A DNA stretch of 39,918 nt from Planctomycetia bacterium (GTDB lineage: Bacteria; Planctomycetota; Planctomycetia; Pirellulales; PNKZ01), in NCBI GenBank assembly GCA_021413845.1, contig JAIOPP010000080.1, positions 1 to 39,918 on the forward strand, in the 5' to 3' direction. Numbering within the stretch: the first letter of the stretch is position 1; each line of letters opens with the position of its first letter. This document shows, in pieces, positions 8,692-16,702 of this stretch. The notes beneath the pieces were generated by a model, which saw only the letters and a list, made by a program, of their open reading frames with translations, did not search any database and was not told the DNA's origin. The translations under genes and the position numbers were made by a program.

Positions 8692-8865
8692 GGGTGGCAC
8701 GGACAACTCGTTGTCCGTGCGCCGAAGGCGCTCAAGGATAGTTCGCAAGACATTTCGGCCCGTTTTTATGAACAATAACAACGCCGTACGCAGAAACTAA
8801 TCAATCCCATGCCGATCGCCTCCTGCGCCTAACGGTACACGGACAACAAGTTGTCCGTGCCACCC
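8692..8865. repeat. 174-bp element with 16-bp terminal inverted repeats
   Basis: The left end (8692-8707) and right end (8850-8865) are perfect 16-bp inverted copies (GGGTGGCACGGACAAC and its complement). Each end is itself nearly palindromic (CACGGACAAC...GTTGTCCGTG), so it can fold alone. The interior has no gene. This resembles a miniature inverted-repeat or REP/BIME-like element. It lies between two minus-strand genes and could also act in transcription termination. Confidence 0.7.
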
Positions 8866-8879
8866 AGCGTCCTTAAGAG

Positions 8880-9188
8880 CTACTCTACCCGATGCTGTTC
8901 ACAAAACCGCATTAGCTCGGCCCTTTTGGACTCCGGCAATACCGACAAGACTTGGTCGATCTGATTTGGCTCAAGGCTTTCTAGATAGTGACACAATCTG
9001 ATTATTGTCCCGGGATTGCGAATTTCCACCTCTTCAGGCGTGCTAGTTGATAGAAGGTCGTCAACCACTACGGAAAGATCGCCGTGAATACTGGCCGTTC
9101 GCTTGCGGAAAAATCGCAGGCAGACTTCGGCCGCAATCCAGACCATCACAGAAAATATTATAACGACGATGTAAAACGTTGTGCGCAT
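8880..9188 (-). CDS. Small single-pass membrane protein, unknown
   Basis: About 102 residues from the ATG at 9188; a GTG at 9203 would add five residues. One N-terminal membrane helix (FYIVVIIFSVMVWIAAEVCL) is followed by a basic stop-transfer patch (RFFRKR) and a cytosolic tail of about 70 residues rich in Glu, Leu and Ser. The tail reads as helical (IIRLCHYLESLEPNQIDQVL). No family is recognised. It stands alone between the inverted-repeat element and the next membrane gene. Confidence 0.6.
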   Translation of the reverse strand: MRTTFYIVVIIFSVMVWIAAEVCLRFFRKRTASIHGDLSVVVDDLLSTSTPEEVEIRNPGTIIRLCHYLESLEPNQIDQVLSVLPESKRAELMRFCEQHRVE

Positions 9189-9297
9189 TGAGGACACCAC
9201 CACCTCTACAGGGACGAGCTTCTAAGTCATGTCGCATTGCGCAAGAATGGGATCAAAATCGGTGACGTTTCAATTACCTGACACATTGACTCGCCTT

Positions 9298-9678
9298 TTA
9301 TCGTACTCTGGAATAAACAAAAAGTTGTGCGCCGATGAGCGCCGTCAGAGTGCTCGCCACGACCATGAGCGCGCAGCAGTAGCGAAATAGTGGGCGGTTC
9401 ATGACTCCTGTGAATCCGATTCCCAAGATCGTAAACGAAACGATCGCGCTTACTCCGATGATTGCAAAGCCGTCGTGGGCGAACCTGAGTCCGATCATGA
9501 AGAAAGACCAGACCGGCATGAGAAGCGAAAATGTCGGATCGTCGGTGAACAGAAGGCCGACCATAAATTGCGGAAGGCAGTAACAGGCCGACATCTCTGC
9601 AACGGCGCGAAGCAGCGGCTTGTCGGCCGTGGCCGGTTTACTTAGGCGGGCGCGCCAATCCAGCGGTATTTTAGCCAC
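9298..9678 (-). CDS. Small polytopic membrane protein, third gene of the DUF3754 cluster
   Basis: A 126-residue protein starting with GTG at 9678, inside the last codons of the upstream DUF3754 gene (8-nt overlap), which argues for translational coupling. Three or four hydrophobic helices are visible, for example PVWSFFMIGLRF, FAIIGVSAIVSFTILGIGF and CCALMVVASTLTALIGAQLF. A short polar N-terminus (MAKIPLDWRARLSKP) lies in front. No family is recognised. Its role is presumably linked to the DUF3754 protein with which it overlaps. Confidence 0.7.
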   Translation of the reverse strand: MAKIPLDWRARLSKPATADKPLLRAVAEMSACYCLPQFMVGLLFTDDPTFSLLMPVWSFFMIGLRFAHDGFAIIGVSAIVSFTILGIGFTGVMNRPLFRYCCALMVVASTLTALIGAQLFVYSRVR

Positions 9679-10927
9679 GGTGGGGCGGCTCCAAGCGTTC
9701 CTGCAGCGCTTCGATCACCAACCCCGCCGACCTTGCCGTCAGTCTGCCGTCGCTTTGGACGTCTAGCATTTCCCAGCGGATCAACTTGTCGACGGCGTCG
9801 GAGACGTCGAAGTCGACGTCGCGCTTGAGTTCCGCTTGCAGTAAGCGCTCGGCGCTCCGGTCGAGTTCGTCCATCGTCCAGCCGTCGTGCGGGGCTTGTC
9901 GCCAGAGGAGGAACCAGGCCGTGAGGGCTTCGCGATATTCTTGGTCTTCCGCTTCGTCGCAGAGCCGGAGGAACGCGCCCCAATCGCCGTCGAGCTTCTG
10001 GTAGTACAGGTTCTGCGTGAGGTTGAGTTGGTATTTCTCTTTGGTCCGTTTGTAGCCGAAGAACGAGCGCCAACCGTAGCCGATCGTGCCGATCAAGAGC
10101 ATCAGATAAGCCAGCAGGCCGTAGATGCCGACCGCCGCGACCAAGAGCGCCCCTTTGATGATCTTCCACGCCGTGACGACGAGGCCCGAGATGAGCGGAA
10201 AGACGATTTTGCCTTGGTCGAGCATCGTCATCCGGACTTGCGTGCCGGGCAGCACCATGTCGACATCCCCTTCGGGAATGTTCTTGAACAGCTTGAGATA
10301 GATCCGATCTTGCACGTAGCCGGAGTCGTCGAGGTCGTGCGCGTGCGGTTGAAAAATGATCATCAACCGTTGGTAGAGCGGAATGCGGTAGTGATGCAGC
10401 TTGAACCAAGTGCGCCAACTCCGTCCGGTTCGGTGGTCGATCTTGTCGCCGCGAGCCCAAACTTCGAGATGCGCGAAGATGTCGAGATCGACCCGAAGGT
10501 TCAACCCCCAAGGGCTCACGGCTCCGACCGCGGCATCGACTTCGTTGCGCGGCAAAACGCGAAAGTTGGCCTTCTCGAGCAACACGCGGGCCGAAGTGAA
10601 GAGCTCGGCGCTGAGTGTTTTGGCGTCTTGCGGCGTGTAGCGCGAGAGGGAATGGACATCGACGTCGGGATCGAACCCGGCGTAGATGTCTTTCAGCCGG
10701 ACGAGCCGAGTGCGGTACTCGCGATGGATGACGGCGTCGAGCAGCCGACAAACTTCGCGATAGTCTTGCGCGGCCGAAGCATCGGGATCGACATGCCGCG
10801 CGAGCAGCGATTCCAAGTCGCGCTTCGTTACCGGGATGAAGCGCCCTCGTTTGTACTTCGACGTCGGCGAAGCAGCGCCGGCCGTATGCTCGGCGGCAGC
10901 GGCGACATGTTTCGGGACAGGAAGCAT
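9671..10927 (-). CDS. DUF3754 / TMEM143-like membrane protein
   Basis: A 418-residue protein matching, by pattern, the DUF3754 family, which includes the eukaryotic mitochondrial protein TMEM143. The family signature is visible in YLKLFKNIPEGDVDMVLPG followed by QVRMTMLDQGKI. A pair of membrane helices follows at about residues 248-287 (LISGLVVTAWKIIKGALLV, GIYGLLAYLMLLIGTIGYG). The C-terminal ~130 residues look like a soluble helical domain (DEAEDQEYREALTAWFLLW). The biochemical function of the family is unknown. No Shine-Dalgarno precedes the ATG; instead a short heptamer array lies directly upstream. It follows the 284-residue gene at 11007 and overlaps the small membrane gene downstream. 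Confidence 0.8.
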   Translation of the reverse strand: MLPVPKHVAAAAEHTAGAASPTSKYKRGRFIPVTKRDLESLLARHVDPDASAAQDYREVCRLLDAVIHREYRTRLVRLKDIYAGFDPDVDVHSLSRYTPQDAKTLSAELFTSARVLLEKANFRVLPRNEVDAAVGAVSPWGLNLRVDLDIFAHLEVWARGDKIDHRTGRSWRTWFKLHHYRIPLYQRLMIIFQPHAHDLDDSGYVQDRIYLKLFKNIPEGDVDMVLPGTQVRMTMLDQGKIVFPLISGLVVTAWKIIKGALLVAAVGIYGLLAYLMLLIGTIGYGWRSFFGYKRTKEKYQLNLTQNLYYQKLDGDWGAFLRLCDEAEDQEYREALTAWFLLWRQAPHDGWTMDELDRSAERLLQAELKRDVDFDVSDAVDKLIRWEMLDVQSDGRLTARSAGLVIEALQERLEPPHRG

Positions 10928-10937
10928 GAGGGGGAAA

Positions 10938-10965
10938 GTCAGAAGTCAGAAGTCAGAAGTCAGAA
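10938..10965 (-). repeat. Four GTCAGAA heptamers upstream of the DUF3754 gene
   Basis: Four perfect tandem copies of GTCAGAA (TTCTGAC on the coding strand of the adjacent gene), ending about 10 nt upstream of its ATG. The same heptamer occurs in front of fabG (16622) and of the radical SAM gene (34758). The arrangement replaces a normal ribosome-binding site. Confidence 0.8.
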
Positions 10966-11006
10966 GTAAAAACCGGAACCAAGAAAAACGATCGTTCTTC
11001 ATTTCG

Positions 11007-11861
11007 TTATTCATCCAGCTGAATCGGTGGCGGGCTTTTGGCGTCGGGGCCCATGAAGCGGTTGAGGTCGATGCCGCCGCGTTGTTCTTCTTCGACCAGC
11101 TTTAAGCGCGCTTCGACTCGTTCGAGGCGGCGCTGCATGAGCGGGATCAAATGTTTCTGTTCGTCGATGCGCTGCGCTCGGGCCACGGAGGGATAGTTGA
11201 GGTGCCGTTGCAGCGCGGCGAAGAGGAGCAGGGGGTCTTTGCGCCGATTCGCGAGCGCGATCCGTCCTTCCTTCTCGCCGAAGAGAATCGGCTTCTCCGG
11301 CCCATCGGCGTCGAAGCCTTGCGCTTGGCGGGCTTTGTGGTAGTGTTCGCTACGCAGATAGAGCAGGTCGGCGAAGTCGACGACGCCGACTTGCCGGCGC
11401 ACGTTCAAGATCCAATCTTGCCACGCGGCATCGTAGATCGGGTCGCGCGAGACCGCTTCCAAGCCTCGATCGTAGCCGAGCCGATTGCGGGCGATCGATT
11501 CGAATTGGTAGACGAACGACGCTTGCGGCGTCGCCCCTTGTCCGCGGAAGGCGGCTTCGAGCCGGAGGATTTCCAGCGCGGTGCGGAAGTCGAACCGGCC
11601 TCCTTCCCGTTCCGCTTCCGAAACGACGTAAGTCTGAAACGGCGTGAAGTAGTGGCCGAGCAGCTTCATGCCCGTGCTGAGGGCTCCGGTATGCTTGAGT
11701 TCGGCGGTGAGGAAGCCGATCGCCTTCGGCAGGTTTGTCGTCGAGAGAATCTCTTCCTGAATCGAGGCGAGCAGGTCTTGGATCGACGAAGACTCTTCGA
11801 GCCGCTCCGAAAGCGAGCGGAAAAGATAAGCCTGCTCGATGTATTCGTCCCGTTCCAGCAT
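11007..11861 (-). CDS. Conserved-looking helical protein upstream of DUF3754
   Basis: A 284-residue protein with no signal peptide or obvious membrane helix. It appears almost wholly alpha-helical: an N-terminal region (RSLSERLEESSSIQDLLASI), a middle Tyr/Arg-rich part (YHKARQAQGFDADGPEKPI) and a C-terminal likely coiled coil (QRRLERVEARLKLVEEEQR). I do not recognise the family. It is the first gene of an apparent minus-strand unit with the DUF3754 protein and a small membrane protein, so it may be their cytosolic partner. About 80 bp with the heptamer array separates it from the next gene. Confidence 0.7.
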   Translation of the reverse strand: MLERDEYIEQAYLFRSLSERLEESSSIQDLLASIQEEILSTTNLPKAIGFLTAELKHTGALSTGMKLLGHYFTPFQTYVVSEAEREGGRFDFRTALEILRLEAAFRGQGATPQASFVYQFESIARNRLGYDRGLEAVSRDPIYDAAWQDWILNVRRQVGVVDFADLLYLRSEHYHKARQAQGFDADGPEKPILFGEKEGRIALANRRKDPLLLFAALQRHLNYPSVARAQRIDEQKHLIPLMQRRLERVEARLKLVEEEQRGGIDLNRFMGPDAKSPPPIQLDE

Positions 11862-11940
11862 GTCGCATTCCGATAACTAGTTGCGATCGTTACCGTCGGC
11901 CCGTCGTTGGCGGCATTTCGCTCGCTTCCCCTCATTGTAA

Positions 11941-11967
11941 CCGCCGGCCGCGCTTCTCGGCCGGCGG
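11941..11967. other. Strong GC hairpin between divergent genes
   Basis: A perfect 10-bp stem (11941-11950 with 11958-11967) and a 7-nt loop lie between the divergent 284-residue gene and ribBA. There is no T-run on either side, so it is not a classic terminator. A smaller 7-bp hairpin follows near 12020-12040. I searched this leader for FMN-riboswitch hallmarks and found none. Confidence 0.5.
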
Positions 11968-11994
11968 AGACCTGTCGTAATGGGAAGCGAAACC

Positions 11995-12000
11995 TATAAT
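11995..12000 (+). promoter_or_regulatory. Possible -10 box for ribBA
   Basis: A perfect TATAAT lies about 100 nt upstream of the ribBA GTG. The matching -35 region (around 11972-11978) is weak. If used, it gives a leader of roughly 90 nt containing a small GC hairpin. Confidence 0.35.
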
Positions 12001-12098
12001 TAGATGTCTACGAACCAGGGCCGGCGCGGTAACCGCCGGCGTAGCCGAGCGCACCGCGTACGAAAACTCGGACGCGAACGCTCAGAAGGGAACCAGCC

Positions 12099-13313
12099 GT
12101 GGCCGACGAATATTCGAGCATCGAAGCGGTCGTCGAAGCGATCGCGCGGGGCGAGGTCGTGATCGTGGTCGACGCGGAGGATCGCGAGAACGAGGGAGAC
12201 TTCGTGTGCGCGGCCGAGAAGATCACGCCCGAGATCGTGAACTTCATGATCACGCACGGCCGTGGGCAAGTTTGCATTCCGGTGCTGCCCGACGTGTGCG
12301 AGCGGCTCAAGCTTTCGATGATGGTCGAGACGAACACCGCGCCGCACGGCACGGCCTTCACCGTGCCGATCGACCATCGCACGAATAAGACCGGCATCAC
12401 CGCGCAAGAACGGGCCGCGACGGTCGCGGCCGTGATCGACCCGAAAAGCGTGCCGGGCGATTTCGCGCGGCCGGGGCATATGTTTCCGTTGTTGGCGCGC
12501 GAAGGGGGGGTGCTCCGCAGGGCGGGGCATACCGAAGCGGCGATCGATCTTGCGCGGCTCGCCAACGTGTTTCCCGCCGGCGTGCTGTGCGAAATTCTCG
12601 ACGTGAACGGCAATCGGGCCGACAGCGCGCACTTGTTTCGCTTGGCGCGCGAGTTCGATCTGGAGATCATCACGATCGAGCAGTTAATCCGCTATCGTCG
12701 GCACAGCGAGAAGCTCGTCTTCCGCAACGCCGACGCCCTACTGCCGACGAAGTACGGCGACGGGCGGATCATCGCTTACGGCGTGAAGTATGAAACGCAG
12801 GAGCCGTTGGCGTTCGTGATGGGAGACCTGACGAAGGTGGATGCGCCGCTCGTGCGGATGCACTCGTCGTGCTTTACCGGCGACTTGCTCGCCTCGCTAC
12901 GCTGCGACTGCGGCGACCAACTTCACATGGCGCTACAGATGATCAGCGACCACGGGGCCGGCGTGCTGGTTTATCTGCCGCAAGAAGGGCGGGGCATCGG
13001 GATCGTCGAGAAGATCAAAGCCTACGCGCTGCAAGACCAGGGGCACGACACGGTCGATGCCAACCTCATCTTGGGGCATAAGGTCGACTCGCGGGAGTAT
13101 GGAGTCGGCATTCAGATCTTGAAGGATCTGGGGCTCACGAAGATCCGCCTGCTCACGAACAACCCGAAGAAGATCGACGCATTTCTTTCGGGAAGCTTCG
13201 ACCTACAAGTGGTCGACCAGATCCCGATCGTTCCGCCGGTGCATGAGCACAACGCGAAGTACCTAGCGACGAAACGCGACAAGCTGGGGCATACGCTGCC
13301 GGGGAAGCCGTAG
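12099..13313 (+). CDS. ribBA: Bifunctional DHBP synthase / GTP cyclohydrolase II
   Basis: A 404-residue riboflavin enzyme. The N-terminal half (about 1-205) is 3,4-dihydroxy-2-butanone-4-phosphate synthase, making the four-carbon unit from ribulose 5-phosphate. It shows the acidic metal-binding stretch DAEDRENEGDFV and RPGHMFPL...GHTEA. The C-terminal half is GTP cyclohydrolase II, opening GTP, with the zinc-binding run CFTGDLLASLRCDCGDQ (three Cys), YLPQEGRGIGI and DANLILGHKVDSREYG. Both entry steps of riboflavin synthesis are thus covered. The start is GTG at 12099 with AGAAGGG 8 nt upstream. It stands alone on the plus strand and converges on the toxin gene with a 20-bp gap. Confidence 0.97.
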   Translation: MADEYSSIEAVVEAIARGEVVIVVDAEDRENEGDFVCAAEKITPEIVNFMITHGRGQVCIPVLPDVCERLKLSMMVETNTAPHGTAFTVPIDHRTNKTGITAQERAATVAAVIDPKSVPGDFARPGHMFPLLAREGGVLRRAGHTEAAIDLARLANVFPAGVLCEILDVNGNRADSAHLFRLAREFDLEIITIEQLIRYRRHSEKLVFRNADALLPTKYGDGRIIAYGVKYETQEPLAFVMGDLTKVDAPLVRMHSSCFTGDLLASLRCDCGDQLHMALQMISDHGAGVLVYLPQEGRGIGIVEKIKAYALQDQGHDTVDANLILGHKVDSREYGVGIQILKDLGLTKIRLLTNNPKKIDAFLSGSFDLQVVDQIPIVPPVHEHNAKYLATKRDKLGHTLPGKP

Positions 13314-13333
13314 CGTGTGATCCTATTCACTCG

Positions 13334-13603
13334 CTACATAATACCGAGGATCCGATCGTATTCGCTATGCGGGCCGATCCAAAACCAAGTGATGGTGTCC
13401 CCGTTCATGTTTCCGAGAGCTCGATAGCCGATACCGACTCGCACCGAATAAATAGGACGCGAGTCATGGATTCTTTTGAAACGCAGACTTGTATGGTATG
13501 GGTCTTCACGGAATAAAGAGTATGCAGCCTGCGCTTGCCTATGAATTGAAAGCGGAAGTCTCGCAAGAAGTTCACGAAACTTCTTATTCGTGCGAGAGGT
13601 CAT
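13334..13603 (-). CDS. RelE/ParE-superfamily toxin
   Basis: An 89-residue protein with the layout of RelE/ParE-type toxins: an N-terminal helix pair (FRELLARLPLSIHRQAQAAY), then beta strands with the recurrent motif SLRFKRIHDSRPIYSVRVG, then YRALG and the ending WFWIGPHSEYDRIL. Family members usually cleave mRNA at the ribosome or inhibit gyrase; which applies here is unclear. The start codon overlaps the antitoxin stop as ATGA, which couples translation in the antitoxin-first order. Confidence 0.85.
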   Translation of the reverse strand: MTSRTNKKFRELLARLPLSIHRQAQAAYSLFREDPYHTSLRFKRIHDSRPIYSVRVGIGYRALGNMNGDTITWFWIGPHSEYDRILGIM

Positions 13604-13818
13604 AGCTGGTCCGGGTCGAGCGGGAGCGTTTCACCACGGAGAAATTCCGCGTTAGCTTCCTCCGCTAACTTTATCAACTTGTCCGAAGTGGCAGCGATCT
13701 TGCGATCGAATTCGTCTTCTGCGGCCAATTCGGCCAGAAGACGTGACGCAATCATGTCTTGCTCTTCGGGCGAGAGTTTCGAGGCTTCGTTGAAGGCTTG
13801 CTGCAGTAGATCGGTCAT
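13600..13818 (-). CDS. Antitoxin of the RelE-like pair
   Basis: A 72-residue acidic, helical protein. The segment SKLSPEEQDMIASRLLAEL is typical of small antitoxins paired with RelE/ParE toxins in planctomycetes and cyanobacteria, and the C-terminal acidic tail (LPLDPDQL) would wrap the toxin. AAGGAG lies 8 nt before the ATG at 13818. It precedes and overlaps the toxin by 4 nt. Autoregulation is likely by analogy, but I see no clear operator. Confidence 0.8.
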   Translation of the reverse strand: MTDLLQQAFNEASKLSPEEQDMIASRLLAELAAEDEFDRKIAATSDKLIKLAEEANAEFLRGETLPLDPDQL

Positions 13819-13887
13819 GGCGCATGCTCCTTACTACCCATCGTACCCTATGCGTCAAGGGTGGGCGATGTCGTCGTTAGGCTGCAT

Positions 13888-13915
13888 CGCTTGCGGGTTC
13901 GCGAAACCGCAAGCG
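13888..13915. repeat. REP-like hairpin CGCTTGCGG
   Basis: A 28-bp near-palindrome, cgcttgcgg...ccgcaagcg with a central tcgcga. Related half-copies (cgcttgcgg followed by tttcgc or gttcgc) occur at about 24178-24192 and 33480-33495, so it is a dispersed family. It lies between fabF and the antitoxin gene. Confidence 0.6.
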
Positions 13916-13951
13916 AGATAACGATCGTAAAGCAGAAACCGTCGCCGGTTA

Positions 13952-15187
13952 CTACAGCCGGCCTGCGATCAGCGAGCCGTTGTGGCCGCCGAAGCCGAAG
14001 CTGTTCGACATGATGATGTCGACCCGCTTTTCCTTGGGCTTGTTCGGAGTGTAGTCGAGGTCGCAACCTTCGTCGGGATTGTCGAGGTTGATCGTCGGCG
14101 GAATCAAGCTATCGCGGATCGCGAGCAAGCTCAGCACCAGCTCGACGCCGCCGCTCGCACCCAACAAGTGGCCGAGTTGGCTCTTCGTGCTCGAGATGCT
14201 GACCTTCTTCGCCGCCGGGCCGAAGATCGACTTGATAGCGACCGTTTCGGCTTTGTCGCCAAGCGGCGTGCTGGTGCCGTGAGCGTTGATGTAGTCGATC
14301 TTGTCCGCGGTGAGGCCGGCATCGCGGAGCGCGTATTCCATCGACTTCGCCGCGCCGATTCCGTTTTCGTCGGGCTGCGTGATGTGGCCGCCGTCGGAGC
14401 TGATTCCATAGCCGAGAATTTCGGCATAGATATTCGCACCGCGAGCCTTCGCGTGTTCGAGCTCTTCGAGCACGAGCACACCGGCCCCTTCCGAGAGTAC
14501 GAAGCCGTCGCGATCGCGGTCCCAGGGGCGGCTGGCCTGGGTGGGTGCGTCGTGGCGTTCGGAGAGGGCGCGCATATTCGCGAAGCCGCTGATGCTCATC
14601 GGCGTGAGCGCCGCTTCGGAACCGCCGGTGATCATGACGTCGGCGTGGTCGTACCGGACGGCGCGGAAAGCGTCGCCGATGGCATTGGCTGCGCTGGCGC
14701 AGGCCGTCGCAATGGCGCAGCTCGGGCCCTTCAATCCGTAATTGATCGAAACGTGCCCGGCGGCGGCGTTGGCCATCAGCTTAGGAATCGTGAAGGCCGA
14801 CACACGGTCGGGGCCTTTCTCGATCAGTCGGCTATGCTGCTCTTCGATCTCGTTGAGCCCGCCGATGCCGGAACCGATGATCGCGCCGCAGCGAAACGGA
14901 TCTTCCTTGGAGAAATCGAGGCCCGATTCGCGCACCGCATCCATCGCGGCCACCATCGCAAATTGGGTGAACCGATCGATGCGCTTGGCATCCTTCAGGC
15001 TGACGTATCCCTCGGTCGACCAATTCCGAACTTCCCCTGCGAAGCGAACTTTGAAGCCCGTGACATCGAACAGGGTGATCGGGCCGATGCCGCTCTCACC
15101 CGCCAAGATCCGCTTCCAAAGATCCTCGACTTTGCAGCTTAAGCCCGTGACGGCGCCGAGGCCGGTGACGACGACTCGGCGTTTCAT
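13952..15187 (-). CDS. fabF: Beta-ketoacyl-ACP synthase II
   Basis: A 411-residue condensing enzyme that elongates acyl-ACP with malonyl-ACP. The Cys-His-His catalytic set is visible: Cys163 (in [11 protein letters not shown]), His303 ([11 protein letters not shown]) and His340 ([13 protein letters not shown]). The glycine-rich ending NSFGFGGHN is also present, and length is normal for FabF. The ATG at 15187 overlaps the acpP stop as ATGA, so it is translated with its carrier protein. It is the last gene of the fatty-acid cluster. Confidence 0.96.
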   Translation of the reverse strand: MKRRVVVTGLGAVTGLSCKVEDLWKRILAGESGIGPITLFDVTGFKVRFAGEVRNWSTEGYVSLKDAKRIDRFTQFAMVAAMDAVRESGLDFSKEDPFRCGAIIGSGIGGLNEIEEQHSRLIEKGPDRVSAFTIPKLMANAAAGHVSINYGLKGPSCAIATACASAANAIGDAFRAVRYDHADVMITGGSEAALTPMSISGFANMRALSERHDAPTQASRPWDRDRDGFVLSEGAGVLVLEELEHAKARGANIYAEILGYGISSDGGHITQPDENGIGAAKSMEYALRDAGLTADKIDYINAHGTSTPLGDKAETVAIKSIFGPAAKKVSISSTKSQLGHLLGASGGVELVLSLLAIRDSLIPPTINLDNPDEGCDLDYTPNKPKEKRVDIIMSNSFGFGGHNGSLIAGRL

Positions 15188-15432
15188 TTATTCGCGTTGC
15201 CCTGAGATTGTTCGATGTAGTCGATCGCTTGACCGACGGTTTGGATTTTTTCGGCAGCGTCGTCCGGGATGTTGATGTCGAACTCTTCTTCGAGCTCCAT
15301 CACCAATTCCACGGTGTCGAGCGAGTCTGCGCCGAGGTCGTTGACGAACGACGTCTCACGCGAGACTTGGTCTTTATTGACGCCTAGCTGCTCCGAAACG
15401 ATATCGATAACTCGTTCTGTGACTGAGGCCAC
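15184..15432 (-). CDS. acpP: Acyl carrier protein
   Basis: An 82-residue acidic ACP. The 4'-phosphopantetheine site is Ser37 in [11 protein letters not shown]. The start is GTG at 15432, preceded by GGAGGG; it aligns with the usual ACP N-terminus (M[11 protein letters not shown]). Longer in-frame starts would add an atypical basic extension. It is coupled to fabF by a 4-nt overlap. It carries acyl chains between the Fab enzymes encoded around it. Confidence 0.95.
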   Translation of the reverse strand: MASVTERVIDIVSEQLGVNKDQVSRETSFVNDLGADSLDTVELVMELEEEFDINIPDDAAEKIQTVGQAIDYIEQSQGNANK

Positions 15433-15802
15433 CTTCGGGTCCCTCCACCGCGCTAAATACATTCTAGACAAAATTTCAAAACGGGACCGCATCGGCGGTC
15501 ACGCTGTTTTTCTTTGGACTGATTCTAAACGGAAAGTCGCTCGCTGCTTAGCCCTTCGTTCGCTTCCTCGACCCGAATTCAGGATCGAGCCGGGGCCACG
15601 ATCGCCGTATTGTCGTCGAGGCCCGATCTGCAGGAGATCAAAACAGGCCGACGGCAGCAAAATGCCCAGTTTCGCCGTTACGACGAAAATGGAGGGTTTC
15701 CGTAAAGAAGGTCAAGATATACCGACTTTTCCTACCGGTGTCTATACATACCGCCGGTTCCGCAACATCGCCGGAGGAGCCCCGATGATCGGCAGGGCAT
15801 TG
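15433..15802. other. 370-bp gap between fabG and acpP
   Basis: No gene supported. The gap is long for an operon, and AT-rich patches near 15455-15480 leave room for a separate promoter driving acpP-fabF on the minus strand. I see no strong terminator after fabG. An antisense open frame crosses this gap and fabG but is only a shadow. Confidence 0.5.
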
Positions 15803-16582
15803 TCAGCAGGTCATTCCGCCGTCGACGATGAGAAGCTGCCCGGTCACGTACGAACTCGACGGCGCAGCGAGGAAGAGAACCGCATTGGCGATATCTTCCC
15901 CCTTGCCGAGCCGTTTGGCGGGAATCCGCTTTTGCACTTCGTCCAAGATCGCATCCCCGAGCGCCGCGGTCATATCGCTTTCGATAAATCCAGGAGCGAT
16001 CGCGTTGACCGTCACCTTGCGGCCGGCGAGCTCGCGAGCCACGGTGCGGGTGAAGCCGTGCAGAGCGGCCTTCGAGGCCGAGTAGTTGGCCTGGCCCGGG
16101 TTACCGATCACGGCCCCGGAAACGCTCGCCATGTTGATGATCCGTCCGTAGCGGCCGGTCATCATCACGCGGCTGGCGGCGCGGGTAAAGAGAAACGTGC
16201 CGCGCAAGTTCGTATTGATGACTTCGTCCCATTGCTCATCGCTCATGCGAGGGAGCAGGGTGTCGCGGGTAATGCCGGCGTTGTTGACGATGATCTGCAA
16301 GCCGCCGAACTTCTCGACGACCTTGTCGACCACGGCATCGACGTTCGTGCCGTTCGTCACGTCGCACTCGAACGCTTCGGCCGAGCCCCCGGCGGCGACG
16401 ACGGCGTCGACCGTTTCCTTGAGCTTGTCCACGGTGCGCGCGATGCACGCCACGTTGGCTCCCGCTTTGCCGAGGGCCAGTGCGATCGTTCGCCCCAGGC
16501 CGCGCGAGGCACCCGTGACGATGGCCGTTTGGCCCTTGAGGTCGACAGTCAATTCACCGGTCGGTGCTTCGGGACGTGCCAT
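15803..16582 (-). CDS. fabG: 3-oxoacyl-ACP reductase
   Basis: A 259-residue short-chain dehydrogenase that reduces 3-oxoacyl-ACP with NADPH. The Rossmann motif TGASRGLGR, the NNAGITRD segment and the catalytic Ser153, Tyr167, Lys171 (NYSASK) are present. The C-terminus VTGQLLIVDGGM is typical of FabG. It lies between fabD and acpP, which supports the fatty-acid role over other SDR activities. Its leader carries two GTCAGAA heptamers instead of a Shine-Dalgarno. Confidence 0.93.
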   Translation of the reverse strand: MARPEAPTGELTVDLKGQTAIVTGASRGLGRTIALALGKAGANVACIARTVDKLKETVDAVVAAGGSAEAFECDVTNGTNVDAVVDKVVEKFGGLQIIVNNAGITRDTLLPRMSDEQWDEVINTNLRGTFLFTRAASRVMMTGRYGRIINMASVSGAVIGNPGQANYSASKAALHGFTRTVARELAGRKVTVNAIAPGFIESDMTAALGDAILDEVQKRIPAKRLGKGEDIANAVLFLAAPSSSYVTGQLLIVDGGMTC

Positions 16583-16621
16583 GGGAAGACTCGGAGTATT
16601 GGTCAGGGGGCAGTGGGAAAA

Positions 16622-16700
16622 GTCAGAAGTCAGAAGTCAAAATGCAAAACTACATGACCACTTCTCACTTTTGCATTTTGCATTTTAACTTTTGACTTCT
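16622..16700. repeat. Heptamer/ATGCAAAA inverted repeat between fabD and fabG
   Basis: The left arm has two GTCAGAA units and then gtcaaaatgcaaaa; the right arm (from ~16670) has ttttgcattttgcatttt and then ttttgacttct. The arms are imperfect inverted copies, so the spacer can fold into a hairpin. The same pieces (heptamers plus ttttgcattttgcattttt) occur at 34758-34970. Confidence 0.7.
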
Positions 16701-16702
16701 CT

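Noticed and set aside
11862-12098. FMN riboswitch upstream of ribBA
   Set aside because: None of the conserved RFN-element blocks is present; only simple GC hairpins are seen.
15269-16657. 462-codon plus-strand open frame over acpP-fabG
   Set aside because: Antisense to well-identified fab genes; composition is that of a shadow frame.
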